21,014 bases of DNA, taken from IMG/VR virus record IMGVR_UViG_3300025379_000094, positions 1-21,014 of that record; one strand, given 5' to 3'. Each line of letters begins with the position of its first letter. The first letter of the stretch is position 1. This DNA is from a virus. This document shows positions 5,080 to 12,910 of the stretch, piece after piece. Below the pieces are notes generated by a model that searched no databases, was not told where the DNA came from, and was given only the letters and a program-made list of their open reading frames with translations. The translations under genes and the position numbers were made by a program.

Positions 5080-5285
5080 TGAATAAAAGAAATCGGGGTA
5101 CTGCTGGTGTAGTGCCTAATACAACTGAAATTATTGCAGCCAGGGGTGATTTATCACAATCCAAAGCAGCATCTTTAATATATACTACCCAAGCTAGGTG
5201 GAGTAATTACGAAACTGGAAAGAGTCGTATGCACCCTGCTTCTTGGGAACTTTTTATATTAAAGACTAAGCATGACATTTTATGA
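5079..5285 (+). CDS. Small helix-turn-helix DNA-binding protein (XRE-like)
   Basis: The 68 aa protein has one HTH: LSQSKAASLIYTTQARWSNYE around residues 25-45, followed by TGKSRMHPASWELFILKT. This matches a common phage/plasmid class of compact HTH proteins that bind DNA as regulators. It has no other domain, so there is no effector-binding part visible. The start overlaps the stop of the alarmone hydrolase (TAATG) and its end overlaps the next gene by 14 nt, so translation of hydrolase, HTH and minor head protein may be coupled. It is a natural candidate to act on the repeated promoters or the inverted repeats of the island, but no binding site is proven. Confidence 0.72.
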   Translation: MNKRNRGTAGVVPNTTEIIAARGDLSQSKAASLIYTTQARWSNYETGKSRMHPASWELFILKTKHDIL

Positions 5286-6072
5286 AGTCTTAACTGCTGC
5301 CATCAATGACTTTATCGAGCATGGTTTCGATTCCCAAAGTCGAGTAGATTCCTGGCTAAAGAAAATCAAAGAAGCTGCGGAAAAGGCTTTAATTTCTGAT
5401 GAGCAAATGCAAAGAGAAATGGAAAAGGCTTTAAATGCAGCCTTCTCCAGACTAGTAACCAAAGGCGGTTTAGTTAACAAAGATGTCAGTAAATATGACA
5501 TTGAGAAACTCAAGCCTAAACTTCGGGCTGAATTAGATCGCAGAATAATGGCTTCTGCCAATCTGATTAAATACAACCGAGAGCAAAGTATTACAGATGT
5601 CCTCAGAAGGTTTGAAGGATGGGCTACATCCATTCCTAAAGGCGGTTCACTCGCAGTAGATCGCAACAAAGAAAAACAAAATATCAAGAAATCTTTAGCA
5701 AAGATGCCTTTTAATCAAAGGCGAGTTGTAATAGATCAAACCCATAAACTCATTGCTAACATTAATGACATTGTCGCTATTGATAATGGCGCAATTGCTG
5801 GTAAATGGCACTCTCATTGGAAGCAGATTAATTATGATTACCGCAAGGATCATAAAGAGAGAGATGAAAAAGTTTATGTCATCCGAGGTAATTGGGCTTC
5901 GGAAAAGGGTTACATTAAAGCAATTAATGGATATACTGATGACATTACCTCACCAGGTGAGGAAGTGTATTGTCGGTGTAACTACAAGTATATTTACAGC
6001 TTGCGAAAAATGCCTAAAGAAATGCTGACAAAAAAGGGTGAACTAGCGGTACAATCGTCAAAAATATTGTAG
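5272..6072 (+). CDS. Minor head / head morphogenesis protein (SPP1 gp7 / Mu gpF type)
   Basis: The 266 aa protein has a long helical first half. The C-terminal region (WHSHWKQINYDYRKDHKERD, then KVYVIRGNW, and SPGEEVYCRCNYKY near residues 185-245) is the usual ending of Mu gpF-like minor head proteins, including the paired cysteines of CRC. These proteins bind near the portal inside the capsid and help assembly or DNA injection. Normally they directly follow the portal gene. Here about 3.6 kb of accessory genes lie between. The start is inside the HTH gene (14 nt overlap) with only a weak ribosome binding site. I see no toxin domain on its C-terminus, unlike the portal in this genome. Confidence 0.75.
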   Translation: MTFYEVLTAAINDFIEHGFDSQSRVDSWLKKIKEAAEKALISDEQMQREMEKALNAAFSRLVTKGGLVNKDVSKYDIEKLKPKLRAELDRRIMASANLIKYNREQSITDVLRRFEGWATSIPKGGSLAVDRNKEKQNIKKSLAKMPFNQRRVVIDQTHKLIANINDIVAIDNGAIAGKWHSHWKQINYDYRKDHKERDEKVYVIRGNWASEKGYIKAINGYTDDITSPGEEVYCRCNYKYIYSLRKMPKEMLTKKGELAVQSSKIL

Positions 6073-6080
6073 GGTAGTTT

Positions 6081-8285
6081 ATGCCATTTGAATCCGAAGC
6101 ACAAAGAAAAGCTATGTATGCTGCTTTAGCAGGGCATAGCAATATCGGAATTCCTAAAGAAGTGGCTAAAAAATTCATCAAACATAGTGAAGATGAAGTC
6201 CCAGAAGAACCTACTCTTTTATCTACCCCAGAAGAAGAAATCCAAGTTCGCAATGGTAGAAAAGAAGAAATTAAAAAATTTAAAGGTGATTTGGCTGATG
6301 TAGCCAGAATCATTCAAGGTCTTAAAGATCAATCTCAGGTTGTACCTCGCTTTGGTCAAGATGCCGATCCTTGTTGGGAAGGCTACAAACAAGTTGGCAT
6401 GAAAGAAAAAGATGGCAAAGAAGTGCCAAATTGTGTGCCAGATGCTGCTGATCTAGTAGCCAAAACTCCAGAAGTAGTTATGCCAGTTGCTAATAATGCA
6501 GGTGCAGCAGGTCGGGCTTCTGGAATCATGTTTGTTACTGGTGAAGGTCATACCCTATTAATTCGCAGGGGCGCAGGTGGTGGAGATTACCCTAGTACCT
6601 GGTGTGTGCCTGGCGGTCATCAAAAAGAAGGCGAAACCCTAGAAGAAGCTGCTCGCAGAGAAACCAAGGAAGAAACTGGTATTGAGTACAAGGGTAAGCT
6701 AGAAGTATTACATGATGATGGACAATTCTGCACCTACATTGCTAGAAATGTAGAAAAAGTCGATGTCAAACTCAATTATGAGTCTACTGGCTATGATTGG
6801 TGCGATCCATTAAATCCACCATTGCCATTGCATCCTGGTTTAGAAGTTGCTTTTAAGATTGCATCTGCTAAGACTGAAACCGATGTAGCACAATTAATGG
6901 CTGATGACTTATTACCAAGTCCTCAGATGTATGCAAATATTGGTCTTTTTGCTATTCGCATTACTGGTACTGGCTTGGCTTATCGGTCAAGCATTGGCGA
7001 GAATGTATGGCGAGATCCATCCCTTTATTTGAATGAAGAATTCTTAAAGAGATGTAATGGCTTGATGGTAATCATGGATCACCCAGAGACTGCGGTTTTG
7101 ACTTCTAAGGAATTTAAAGATCGAGCAGTCGGAAGTATTATGCTTCCCTACATCAAAGGTGATGAAGTCTGGGGCATTGCAAAAATCTATGACCAAGATG
7201 CTGTCGATGAAATTTGTGAGGGAGAGATTTCTACCTCACCTTCAGTAGTATTTGACAATACTGCTGGAAACACTACACTAACTACTGAGAATGGCGAGCC
7301 ACTCTTAATAGAAGGTGTCCCATTCCTTTTAGATCATATAGCTATTGTTACAAAAGCTAGAGGATCTAAGGGTGTATGGGATAAGGGTGGCGATGCCACA
7401 GGAGTTCTTTTAAATAACCAAGAGGTGTCTGATATGAATGACAATACTATTGCACCAAAGGCAGATGCCCAAGGTGATAAGTTGGATGCTGTACTCGCTA
7501 TGCTAGGCGATTTGGCTGCAAGAATGGATGCGATGGAGAAGGAATTACCTGCTCCACCATTAGTTACTGCTGCTGATAAAAAAGCAAAAAAAGATGATGA
7601 TATGAAGAAACATCGTAAAGATGACGATGAAGAAGCATATTCTGATGACGAAGAAGAAGCTAAGAAGGATGACGATGAGTCTGAAGGCGAAGCTAAAAAA
7701 GAAATGATGCGTAAAGTGGATGCTAAGAAAAAGCACCGCAAAGATGCAGAAGGCTCTGATCCTAAAGAGCATGACAAAGGTGAAATTAAGCCAGATGATG
7801 AAGGCGAAGTTGAGCACCCAGGTCACATGGAATTCAAAAAAGATGATGACGAAGAAGAAGAAGCAATGCGTAAAGATGAAGAAGAAGCTGCAATGTGTGA
7901 TGCACAAGCTAAAGCTGACTCTGTATTCGCTTCCTTTGGCAAGTCTGCATCTCGCCCATTAAAAGGCGAAGGTTTAATGTCTTATCGCAAGCGTCTGCTT
8001 CGTGGCTTACAAGCCTATTCTGACAGCTACAAGTCAGTAAACTTGGCTTCCATCAAAGATGCTCAATTGTTGAATATCGCTGAAAAGCAGATTTTCAATG
8101 ATGCTTTAATGGCTGCTAAATCCCCAAGTATGTTCGCTGCTGACCAACTCATTGAAATGAATGAGAAGGATCGTGCTGGTCGTACTATTACGAAGTTCAA
8201 AGGCTCAATGGAAGCATGGTTAGGTGACTTTAAAGTACCTTCTATGCGAGTTAAAGAATTTCATCTTTTCAACAACAAGCGATAA
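6081..8285 (+). CDS. Nudix hydrolase - prohead protease (DUF2213) - scaffold fusion protein
   Basis: This 734 aa protein appears to have four parts. Residues 1-40 form a short phage leader motif (MPFESEAQRKAMYAALAG). A Nudix domain lies near 145-262 with a full Nudix box: G179, E185, R193, E194, E197, E198, G200. A DUF2213-like capsid protease lies near 280-445, with H334 in MDHP, serines in STSPS (385-389) and H419 in LDHIAIV as likely active-site residues. A coiled/acidic scaffold region runs from about 452, with Lys/Asp/Glu low complexity at 500-605 and a conserved-looking helical end. The protease matures the procapsid and the scaffold is cut and expelled. The role of the Nudix part is unclear: it could hydrolyse nucleoside diphosphate-linked compounds. 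A good internal ribosome binding site may also give free scaffold. Confidence 0.78.
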   Translation: MPFESEAQRKAMYAALAGHSNIGIPKEVAKKFIKHSEDEVPEEPTLLSTPEEEIQVRNGRKEEIKKFKGDLADVARIIQGLKDQSQVVPRFGQDADPCWEGYKQVGMKEKDGKEVPNCVPDAADLVAKTPEVVMPVANNAGAAGRASGIMFVTGEGHTLLIRRGAGGGDYPSTWCVPGGHQKEGETLEEAARRETKEETGIEYKGKLEVLHDDGQFCTYIARNVEKVDVKLNYESTGYDWCDPLNPPLPLHPGLEVAFKIASAKTETDVAQLMADDLLPSPQMYANIGLFAIRITGTGLAYRSSIGENVWRDPSLYLNEEFLKRCNGLMVIMDHPETAVLTSKEFKDRAVGSIMLPYIKGDEVWGIAKIYDQDAVDEICEGEISTSPSVVFDNTAGNTTLTTENGEPLLIEGVPFLLDHIAIVTKARGSKGVWDKGGDATGVLLNNQEVSDMNDNTIAPKADAQGDKLDAVLAMLGDLAARMDAMEKELPAPPLVTAADKKAKKDDDMKKHRKDDDEEAYSDDEEEAKKDDDESEGEAKKEMMRKVDAKKKHRKDAEGSDPKEHDKGEIKPDDEGEVEHPGHMEFKKDDDEEEEAMRKDEEEAAMCDAQAKADSVFASFGKSASRPLKGEGLMSYRKRLLRGLQAYSDSYKSVNLASIKDAQLLNIAEKQIFNDALMAAKSPSMFAADQLIEMNEKDRAGRTITKFKGSMEAWLGDFKVPSMRVKEFHLFNNKR
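7422..7436 (+). promoter_or_regulatory. Internal ribosome binding site and start for a nested scaffold protein
   Basis: GAGGTG (7422-7427) lies 6 nt before an in-frame ATG (7434-7436), codon 452 of the fusion gene. This falls exactly between the protease domain and the coiled scaffold region. Starting here would give a 283 aa scaffold (MNDNTIAPKADAQGDK...) ending at 8285, as with lambda Nu3 nested in gene C. Confidence 0.5.
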
Positions 8286-8295
8286 GGAATAAGCC

Positions 8296-8931
8296 ATGAC
8301 AGCGCAAATCTCTTTACAGCCAATGGTAACAACTGTAGCTGGTGGTTTATTTAACACCAATAGCAATGGTTTTACTCAAGGCGATGCACTCGATGATCCA
8401 GCAGTTAAGTTTGCTTTAGCATCTGGTACTCTTTCAACTTCTGCAACAACTCCTTTGTGGGGCGGTGTTCCAATTACTGAGTTCATCCCAACTCTGCAAA
8501 ATGGTTACTATTCGCAGCCACAACCAGGTACTGATACATTAGGTGGTACAGTTGCTCAAGCTACTGTATCTTCTGCTCCTACTGGTATTGCTGTATACAA
8601 CCAAGCATTTGGTGGTATTACAACTCCTCAGTCCACAGCACCTTTGTTCTCACCTGGTATGTCTGTAAACTTCTACCGCTTCGGTAGTAATGCTCGTATT
8701 CCATTGCCTTGCGATACTTCTATCGTAGCTTTGGATGGTTCATCCATTACTGAGACTGTATACTGGGACACTACCAACCTACTCTTGACTACAACTGCTA
8801 CTAGCAACTTTGCTGTACCTTGCAAGATTCTTCGCACAAGTACTGCTAATAACAAGTTAGTATCATATTCAAGCGTAACTGGTAATGCTAACTGGACTTC
8901 AACTGGCTATATTGCAGTTGTTCAAATCTAA
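8296..8931 (+). CDS. Probable head decoration / capsid-associated structural protein
   Basis: This is a 211 aa, Ser/Thr/Gly-rich, beta-rich protein starting MTAQISLQPMVTTVAGGLFN, with almost no lysine and no long helix. AAGGAATAAGCC sits before the ATG. Its position, directly between the protease/scaffold gene and the major capsid gene, is where tailed phages of the DUF2213/DUF2184 type keep their cement or decoration protein. Composition and place suggest it binds the outside of the capsid. I cannot see a specific family motif. A head fibre is the alternative. Confidence 0.6.
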   Translation: MTAQISLQPMVTTVAGGLFNTNSNGFTQGDALDDPAVKFALASGTLSTSATTPLWGGVPITEFIPTLQNGYYSQPQPGTDTLGGTVAQATVSSAPTGIAVYNQAFGGITTPQSTAPLFSPGMSVNFYRFGSNARIPLPCDTSIVALDGSSITETVYWDTTNLLLTTTATSNFAVPCKILRTSTANNKLVSYSSVTGNANWTSTGYIAVVQI

Positions 8932-8946
8932 CAAAGGAAAAATATT

Positions 8947-9972
8947 ATGTCAGGTTTTGCTCCTTCATTTGTAACAGTAAATCCGCACTACATGATGCCT
9001 GAGTTGATTATGCAATACAGCTTGGCTTCAGGTGCTTTTACAACCCTTGCTACAGAAAATCCAATGCCTCGCCTTGGCGAAGCGGATTTGTATGTTTATG
9101 CTAAAAAGATTCAGTTGACAACTCAGGTTGCAGCTAATCAATCTACAGCTAACCAACTGCCTAGCGCATCTGTAATCCCTTCAATGATCTCTACAGCGAC
9201 TTATCGCTTGCAAACTCGTGCTCAGTATGACAACTTCGATGAAGCTGCTACTGGTGCATGGGGCTATGCGCTGCCACAAGCAATGCGCCTGGCTGCTCGC
9301 CAAGGTATCGCCCAACAACTTCGCAATGCTTTGTTGTATGGCTATAACCCTGCTAATGGCGAAGGTCTAGTAAACACCAATGGTGCTACCCATCAAGTTT
9401 TGGGTTCAGACACCAATGGCAATACTGGCTACAGCACATGGGATAGCGGTCAACTTGCTCAGTATTTGCTGAACATGATTGGCAGCTTGAAAGTGTCTAC
9501 TTTGCAAATCGGTCAACCTTTGCGCTTAGTTTTCCTTGCTCCACAGCGATTCATTAGCCAAATCTCCTACTCTGGTGTAGTGTCCTTGACACAATTCCAG
9601 CGCATTGGTGCTGGTGTTGAAACTGCTGCTGGCTTGGTTGAGACTGTCGCACAATGGGCAGGTGGCGATGATGTTTCATTCGCTGCTGATGACACTTTGA
9701 TTGGTCAAGGTGCTGGTGGTACAGATTTGATCCTTTTGATTGCTCCAGAATTAAAGATTCCTAAAGCAAATGCTCAAATCAATACCAACATTTTTGCAAC
9801 ATTGACACCTAATCAGACTGCAACTTCATTGATGTTGACTGATGTGTCTGCTCCTACTGAAATCCCTACTCCTATTGCTGATGGTGGTATTACTACCCTC
9901 TACACTATGCGTAGCACTTCAGGTTGGGGTATTCGCCCAGAAGCAATCAGCCTTTTGTCTGCTGCTTACTAA
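8947..9972 (+). CDS. Major capsid protein (DUF2184 type)
   Basis: The 341 aa protein fits the DUF2184 major capsid family: an N-terminal MMPELIMQYSLASGAF segment, VYAKKIQLTTQVAANQ, then a long alpha/beta part (AAATGAWGYALPQAMRLAAR with the typical helix) and a late FATLTPNQTATSLMLTDVSA segment, ending WGIRPEAISLLSAAY. It would have the HK97 fold and form the icosahedral shell. A good Shine-Dalgarno (AAAGGAAAA) precedes the ATG. It is the most strongly terminated gene in the window, with a hairpin 20 nt past the stop, as is usual for a highly expressed capsid gene. Confidence 0.8.
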   Translation: MSGFAPSFVTVNPHYMMPELIMQYSLASGAFTTLATENPMPRLGEADLYVYAKKIQLTTQVAANQSTANQLPSASVIPSMISTATYRLQTRAQYDNFDEAATGAWGYALPQAMRLAARQGIAQQLRNALLYGYNPANGEGLVNTNGATHQVLGSDTNGNTGYSTWDSGQLAQYLLNMIGSLKVSTLQIGQPLRLVFLAPQRFISQISYSGVVSLTQFQRIGAGVETAAGLVETVAQWAGGDDVSFAADDTLIGQGAGGTDLILLIAPELKIPKANAQINTNIFATLTPNQTATSLMLTDVSAPTEIPTPIADGGITTLYTMRSTSGWGIRPEAISLLSAAY

Positions 9973-9990
9973 GCAAACTAGCCTTATCAG

Positions 9991-10016
9991 AAAGCCCCAC
10001 TTTGGTGGGGTTTTTT
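9991..10016 (+). terminator. Rho-independent terminator after the major capsid gene
   Basis: CCCCAC (9995-10000), TTTG loop, GTGGGG (10005-10010), then TTTTTT. AA before the stem and TT after it can extend the pairing. This is a classical rightward intrinsic terminator. Confidence 0.9.
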
Positions 10017-10032
10017 GTTATCATATTTAGAC

Positions 10033-10124
10033 CTCGTGTGATGCCGAGATGCCTTATATGGGGGGCAGGGAATCCTTAAAGAAGATTCCGCATCATCTGT
10101 CCCCCACCCTTTTGGGAGAATTAA
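10033..10124 (+). ncRNA. Structured 5' leader, possible cis-regulatory RNA
   Basis: This is the gap between the capsid terminator and the next gene. GGGGGGCAG (10060-10068) pairs over nine bases with CTGTCCCCC (10097-10105, one G-U). Inside it GGAATC (10069-10074) pairs with GATTCC (10084-10089) around CTTAAAGAA. Upstream, CTCG/CGAG (10033-10048) is a weak stem, and GATGC (10048-10052) could pair with GCATC (10090-10094) as a pseudoknot. CCC TTTT GGG at 10107-10116 overlaps the GGGAG ribosome binding site. I do not recognise a known riboswitch class and see no sigma70 promoter here. Confidence 0.4.
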
Positions 10125-10628
10125 ATGAAACTTTATGTAGCTAATTGCTCAAAGCAAGATTTCAACTTCACTTATATGTTGTTGGAAAATCCTCGCCCAT
10201 TTAGCCACCGCATCAGGGCTGGTGGACAATGGGAAATTAATGGTAGTTTGGATGAAATCGACCATATTATTAAGCAGCACTCAATTTATGGAATGATGGA
10301 AGCCAGCAAGGTCAAAAAAGGCTTTGGCGGTATTGCCTATCGCATTGATAAACCAATCAATGTAGAAGCGATTGAAGCTGGACTTAGCCAAAGCGAACAA
10401 GAAGCGATTGACCGAGCACAACAAGCTAGAAATGTCACCGCAGCAGCAGCCGATCAAATCCTCTCTAATAAAGCTCAAGAAATGGGTCTGAAACAAAAAT
10501 CAGGTCTTGAGATAGAAGTAGTGGAAGAAAAGCGAAATGCAGGTGATAATAGTGAAAAATTCGAGCAAACTATCGAAGTAGTTCGAGAAGGTGTTCAGCC
10601 TATCAAGAGTCGTGGAAGAAAGAAATAA
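10125..10628 (+). CDS. Conserved phage protein of the head-connector region (167 aa)
   Basis: The protein starts MKLYVANCSKQDFNFTYMLL, with a beta-rich first 90 residues including an RIRAGGQWEI segment. It continues as a charged, helical tail (EAIDRAQQARNVTAAAADQI) and ends very basic (PIKSRGRKK). I recall similar unnamed proteins next to capsid genes in other phages but cannot give a function. It follows a structured leader with GGGAG 6 nt before the ATG. The gene is 3 nt from the next, so it is the first gene of the connector transcript. Confidence 0.62.
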   Translation: MKLYVANCSKQDFNFTYMLLENPRPFSHRIRAGGQWEINGSLDEIDHIIKQHSIYGMMEASKVKKGFGGIAYRIDKPINVEAIEAGLSQSEQEAIDRAQQARNVTAAAADQILSNKAQEMGLKQKSGLEIEVVEEKRNAGDNSEKFEQTIEVVREGVQPIKSRGRKK

Positions 10629-10631
10629 GTC

Positions 10632-11087
10632 ATGAGTGATCCCATTACAAACCCTTCATTAGCTGGATTCATTGCTTGGACAAGGGCTGTAATGGGCATC
10701 CCCACTACTGCTATCGCTGATAATGATGTTGGTTATCAGTATGCTTACCAAGTAGCATTAGACTTAGTCCCACTCGATTTTTCAGTCACTTCCCCAGATA
10801 TATATACCCTTGCTATATACAATCTGGGTGGTAGCAATCTATTACAATGGCAGCAAGACCAGCCAGGTCAAACCTTCTTTGCAGATGCAAGATTGGCTTA
10901 TGGCATGAATAACTTTGTGGCTGGTGTCATTAGCAATGCAGGGGATGTCTCTACCAATGAATCTTTGGCAGTCGGTCTTGGGCTACAAAACTTAGACCTG
11001 ATTTCCTTACAAGCGATTAAAAACCCCTATGGCAGACAAGCGATGGCATTTTTGCAATCTCTTGGTACTCTCTGGGGACTGACTTGA
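10632..11087 (+). CDS. Putative head-tail adaptor / connector protein (151 aa)
   Basis: This mostly helical protein has the repeated short helices typical of portal-proximal adaptors (GFIAWTRAVMGIP, YQYAYQVALDLVP, DIYTLAIYNLGGSNLL), with a conserved-looking end (NPYGRQAMAFLQSLGTLWGL). It stands at the usual place for the first head-tail adaptor, after the capsid gene and before the neck and sheath genes. The assignment rests on position and fold impression, not on a motif. Its stop overlaps the TTG start of the next gene (TTGA). Confidence 0.55.
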   Translation: MSDPITNPSLAGFIAWTRAVMGIPTTAIADNDVGYQYAYQVALDLVPLDFSVTSPDIYTLAIYNLGGSNLLQWQQDQPGQTFFADARLAYGMNNFVAGVISNAGDVSTNESLAVGLGLQNLDLISLQAIKNPYGRQAMAFLQSLGTLWGLT

Positions 11088-11542
11088 TTCTCCACCTTGG
11101 GGTTATTGATGTCCCAGAGCCTGAAGGGAATACCACCTATGGGGTGGCTACTGCATTAGAAGAAAAATATGAATTGTTTTCGGTATTCGCTAAAGTCTAT
11201 GAGACAAAAATAGTCGATAGCCTTACAGAAAGCATGGCAGGGGCTTTGGAAACTCTCATGCAAGGGGGTAGTGTCAAAAATCCTTACAGCGATGCTACAA
11301 GCGAAATAGAAGCCAATTTCAAGCACTTTTTAAGTAGCCAAGAAGTTGAGCAACAAGGTATTCCTGGAGTGCCAACTAAAGCTGCTTTGGAAGGCAGAAG
11401 TATTCGCTTTAAGAATAGATTGACAGCCAAGGGCTATGTCAAAGGAAAAAGGGCTGGATTTACCAGAGTTACTGGACTTCGCAGACCTTCTTTCATAGAT
11501 TCAGGTGTATTACAAGCATCTTTTAAATCATGGGTTGATTAA
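11084..11542 (+). CDS. Putative neck / tail completion protein (152 aa)
   Basis: It probably starts at TTG 11084, overlapping the upstream stop as TTGA, with GGGGA 4 nt before. No in-frame ATG occurs until well inside. The middle is helical (ALEEKYELFSVFAKVYETKI) and the end has RPSFIDSGVLQASFKSWVD, which resembles the conserved ID(S/T)G-L..SF ending of HK97 gp10-like neck and tail completion proteins. Those proteins join the connector to the tail. The position before the sheath gene agrees. The following gene starts in its stop codon (TAATG). Confidence 0.55.
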   Translation: MILHLGVIDVPEPEGNTTYGVATALEEKYELFSVFAKVYETKIVDSLTESMAGALETLMQGGSVKNPYSDATSEIEANFKHFLSSQEVEQQGIPGVPTKAALEGRSIRFKNRLTAKGYVKGKRAGFTRVTGLRRPSFIDSGVLQASFKSWVD

Positions 11543-12564
11543 TGGCTAATGTATTTGAAACTTCAGGCGCAAAACCGCAACTCGCTTCTGGATTAGCAGA
11601 AGGAGTCAATACCCTATCAGGTAATGAACAAGTCACCTTTACTTTGTATGTCAAGCTGGTTTTGCCTTTGGATGGCTATGTTTTCTGGGTTAATGCAGCC
11701 CTTTTAACTGATACTGCTATCTATAATGCAGCGCAATATGATCGCTTGCTTTATGACAACTACAATGGCGCAGTACCATCCAGGTCGATTACTGCCCAGG
11801 GATCATTCCACTTAGCCCAAGAATTGCATCAATTGGATGATAGGACTACTGCCTACAACCATATCATTTTTACCTCTTTGCGACCCATCCAGGATTTCAA
11901 CCTAGTCAATCCTCAATTGATCTATGTTGCAAGCTATCAGGGTGTCAAGTTTGCCTTCAGTCGCAAGGACAATTATTACAAGCAAGCTGATCTTTATCAC
12001 TATCGAGGTGATGCTTTGTACTCCATTATGGATACTCAGCTTATCGACTCAATGACCGACTTTGATAGTTCAAGTGTCATTGTCTCTAATAGCCTTCCTA
12101 TTTGGCTTGCTTTAAACCAGTATTTCCCAATGTATCCATCCTATTTGGTGGAGCAAAATTTACCCCCACCTTATGCTTCGGTAGACATTGTTGGCTCTAG
12201 TACTGAAGCGATTGGTCAATTCCCAATAGTTAATAATATTGTGCCTACAAGTGGCGATCCAGTATCCTCAACAATCAATCAATTAGCGACTGATACTGTC
12301 AAGATTAGCATCTATGGAATCCGCAACAATGAGGCTTTAAACTTTGCCAATTATGTGTTTCAATACAGCTTAGATACTGATAATATTGGTATTCAGAATA
12401 TGCCTATAATGCAAGATGAGAAAGTCACTCAGCCTGAATTTGGCATTATTGCAATGAAGAAAAGTATTACCTTCAAGGTCAGTTACTATCAAAATACTGT
12501 CAATGAAGTGGCTTTAAAATTAATTAAATCTTGTTTTATCAGTTACAACCCAACATCACCCTAG
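11542..12564 (+). CDS. Conserved structural protein of the neck/tail region (340 aa)
   Basis: The protein begins MANVFETSGAKPQLASGLAE and includes VKLVLPLDGYVFWVNA, FTSLRPIQDFNLVNP, ADLYHYRGDALYS, SNSLPIWLALNQYFPMYPSY and a final MQDEKVTQPEFGIIAMKKS segment. I know similar uncharacterised proteins just upstream of sheath genes in other myophages, but not their function. The likely role is tail terminator or neck/collar component. It overlaps the previous stop by one base (TAATG), supporting coupled expression. No toxin, enzyme or membrane motif is seen. Confidence 0.6.
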   Translation: MANVFETSGAKPQLASGLAEGVNTLSGNEQVTFTLYVKLVLPLDGYVFWVNAALLTDTAIYNAAQYDRLLYDNYNGAVPSRSITAQGSFHLAQELHQLDDRTTAYNHIIFTSLRPIQDFNLVNPQLIYVASYQGVKFAFSRKDNYYKQADLYHYRGDALYSIMDTQLIDSMTDFDSSSVIVSNSLPIWLALNQYFPMYPSYLVEQNLPPPYASVDIVGSSTEAIGQFPIVNNIVPTSGDPVSSTINQLATDTVKISIYGIRNNEALNFANYVFQYSLDTDNIGIQNMPIMQDEKVTQPEFGIIAMKKSITFKVSYYQNTVNEVALKLIKSCFISYNPTSP

Positions 12565-12582
12565 TGTAAAAAGGAGTTTCAA

Positions 12583-12897
12583 ATGGCAATTACTTCAAAT
12601 CCAGCAGTCATCAATGGCGCAGCTATTACTGCTCAAGGTATCAATTCTTTCCTCAATATTTCTGCTGCTACAGCAGTTAAGTCCACCAAAGGTCGCATTG
12701 TTAAAGTCAATGTCACTACTGCTGGTTCTACAAATGGCGCAATTTATGACCATGCTACTACCTCTGGTACTGGAGCAGCTAATCTAGTTGCTTCTATCCC
12801 TGATGTTGTGGGTTCTTACACTATTGATTTCCCATGCGCTACTGGTATTGTTGTTGTTCCTGGTACTGGAATGGTTGTTTCTGTCAGCTTTAATTAA
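12583..12897 (+). CDS. Small beta-rich virion protein (104 aa)
   Basis: AAAAAGGAG precedes the ATG. The protein (MAITSNPAVINGAAITAQG...) is almost wholly beta-strand/loop, rich in Thr, Ala, Gly and Val, with NGAIYDHATT and a final PCATGIVVVPGTGMVVSVSF. Small proteins of this kind recur in phage structural clusters as decoration, collar or fibre-associated pieces. I cannot say which this is. It is immediately upstream of the sheath gene. Confidence 0.58.
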   Translation: MAITSNPAVINGAAITAQGINSFLNISAATAVKSTKGRIVKVNVTTAGSTNGAIYDHATTSGTGAANLVASIPDVVGSYTIDFPCATGIVVVPGTGMVVSVSFN

Positions 12898-12910
12898 TTA
12901 GGGGTCTAAT

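Noticed and set aside
7560-7907. Long minus-strand frame coding for a Phe/Ile-rich, membrane-like sequence
   Set aside because: It is the antisense of the Lys/Asp/Glu-rich scaffold region: GAA and AAA/GAT codons read in reverse give TTC, TTT and ATC. There is no ribosome binding site and it lies wholly inside a confident gene.
10002-10024. Possible promoter just after the capsid terminator
   Set aside because: A TTGGTG-like box exists but the nearest -10-like TATCAT is only about 11 nt away, too close for sigma70. The TTGGTG is part of the terminator stem.
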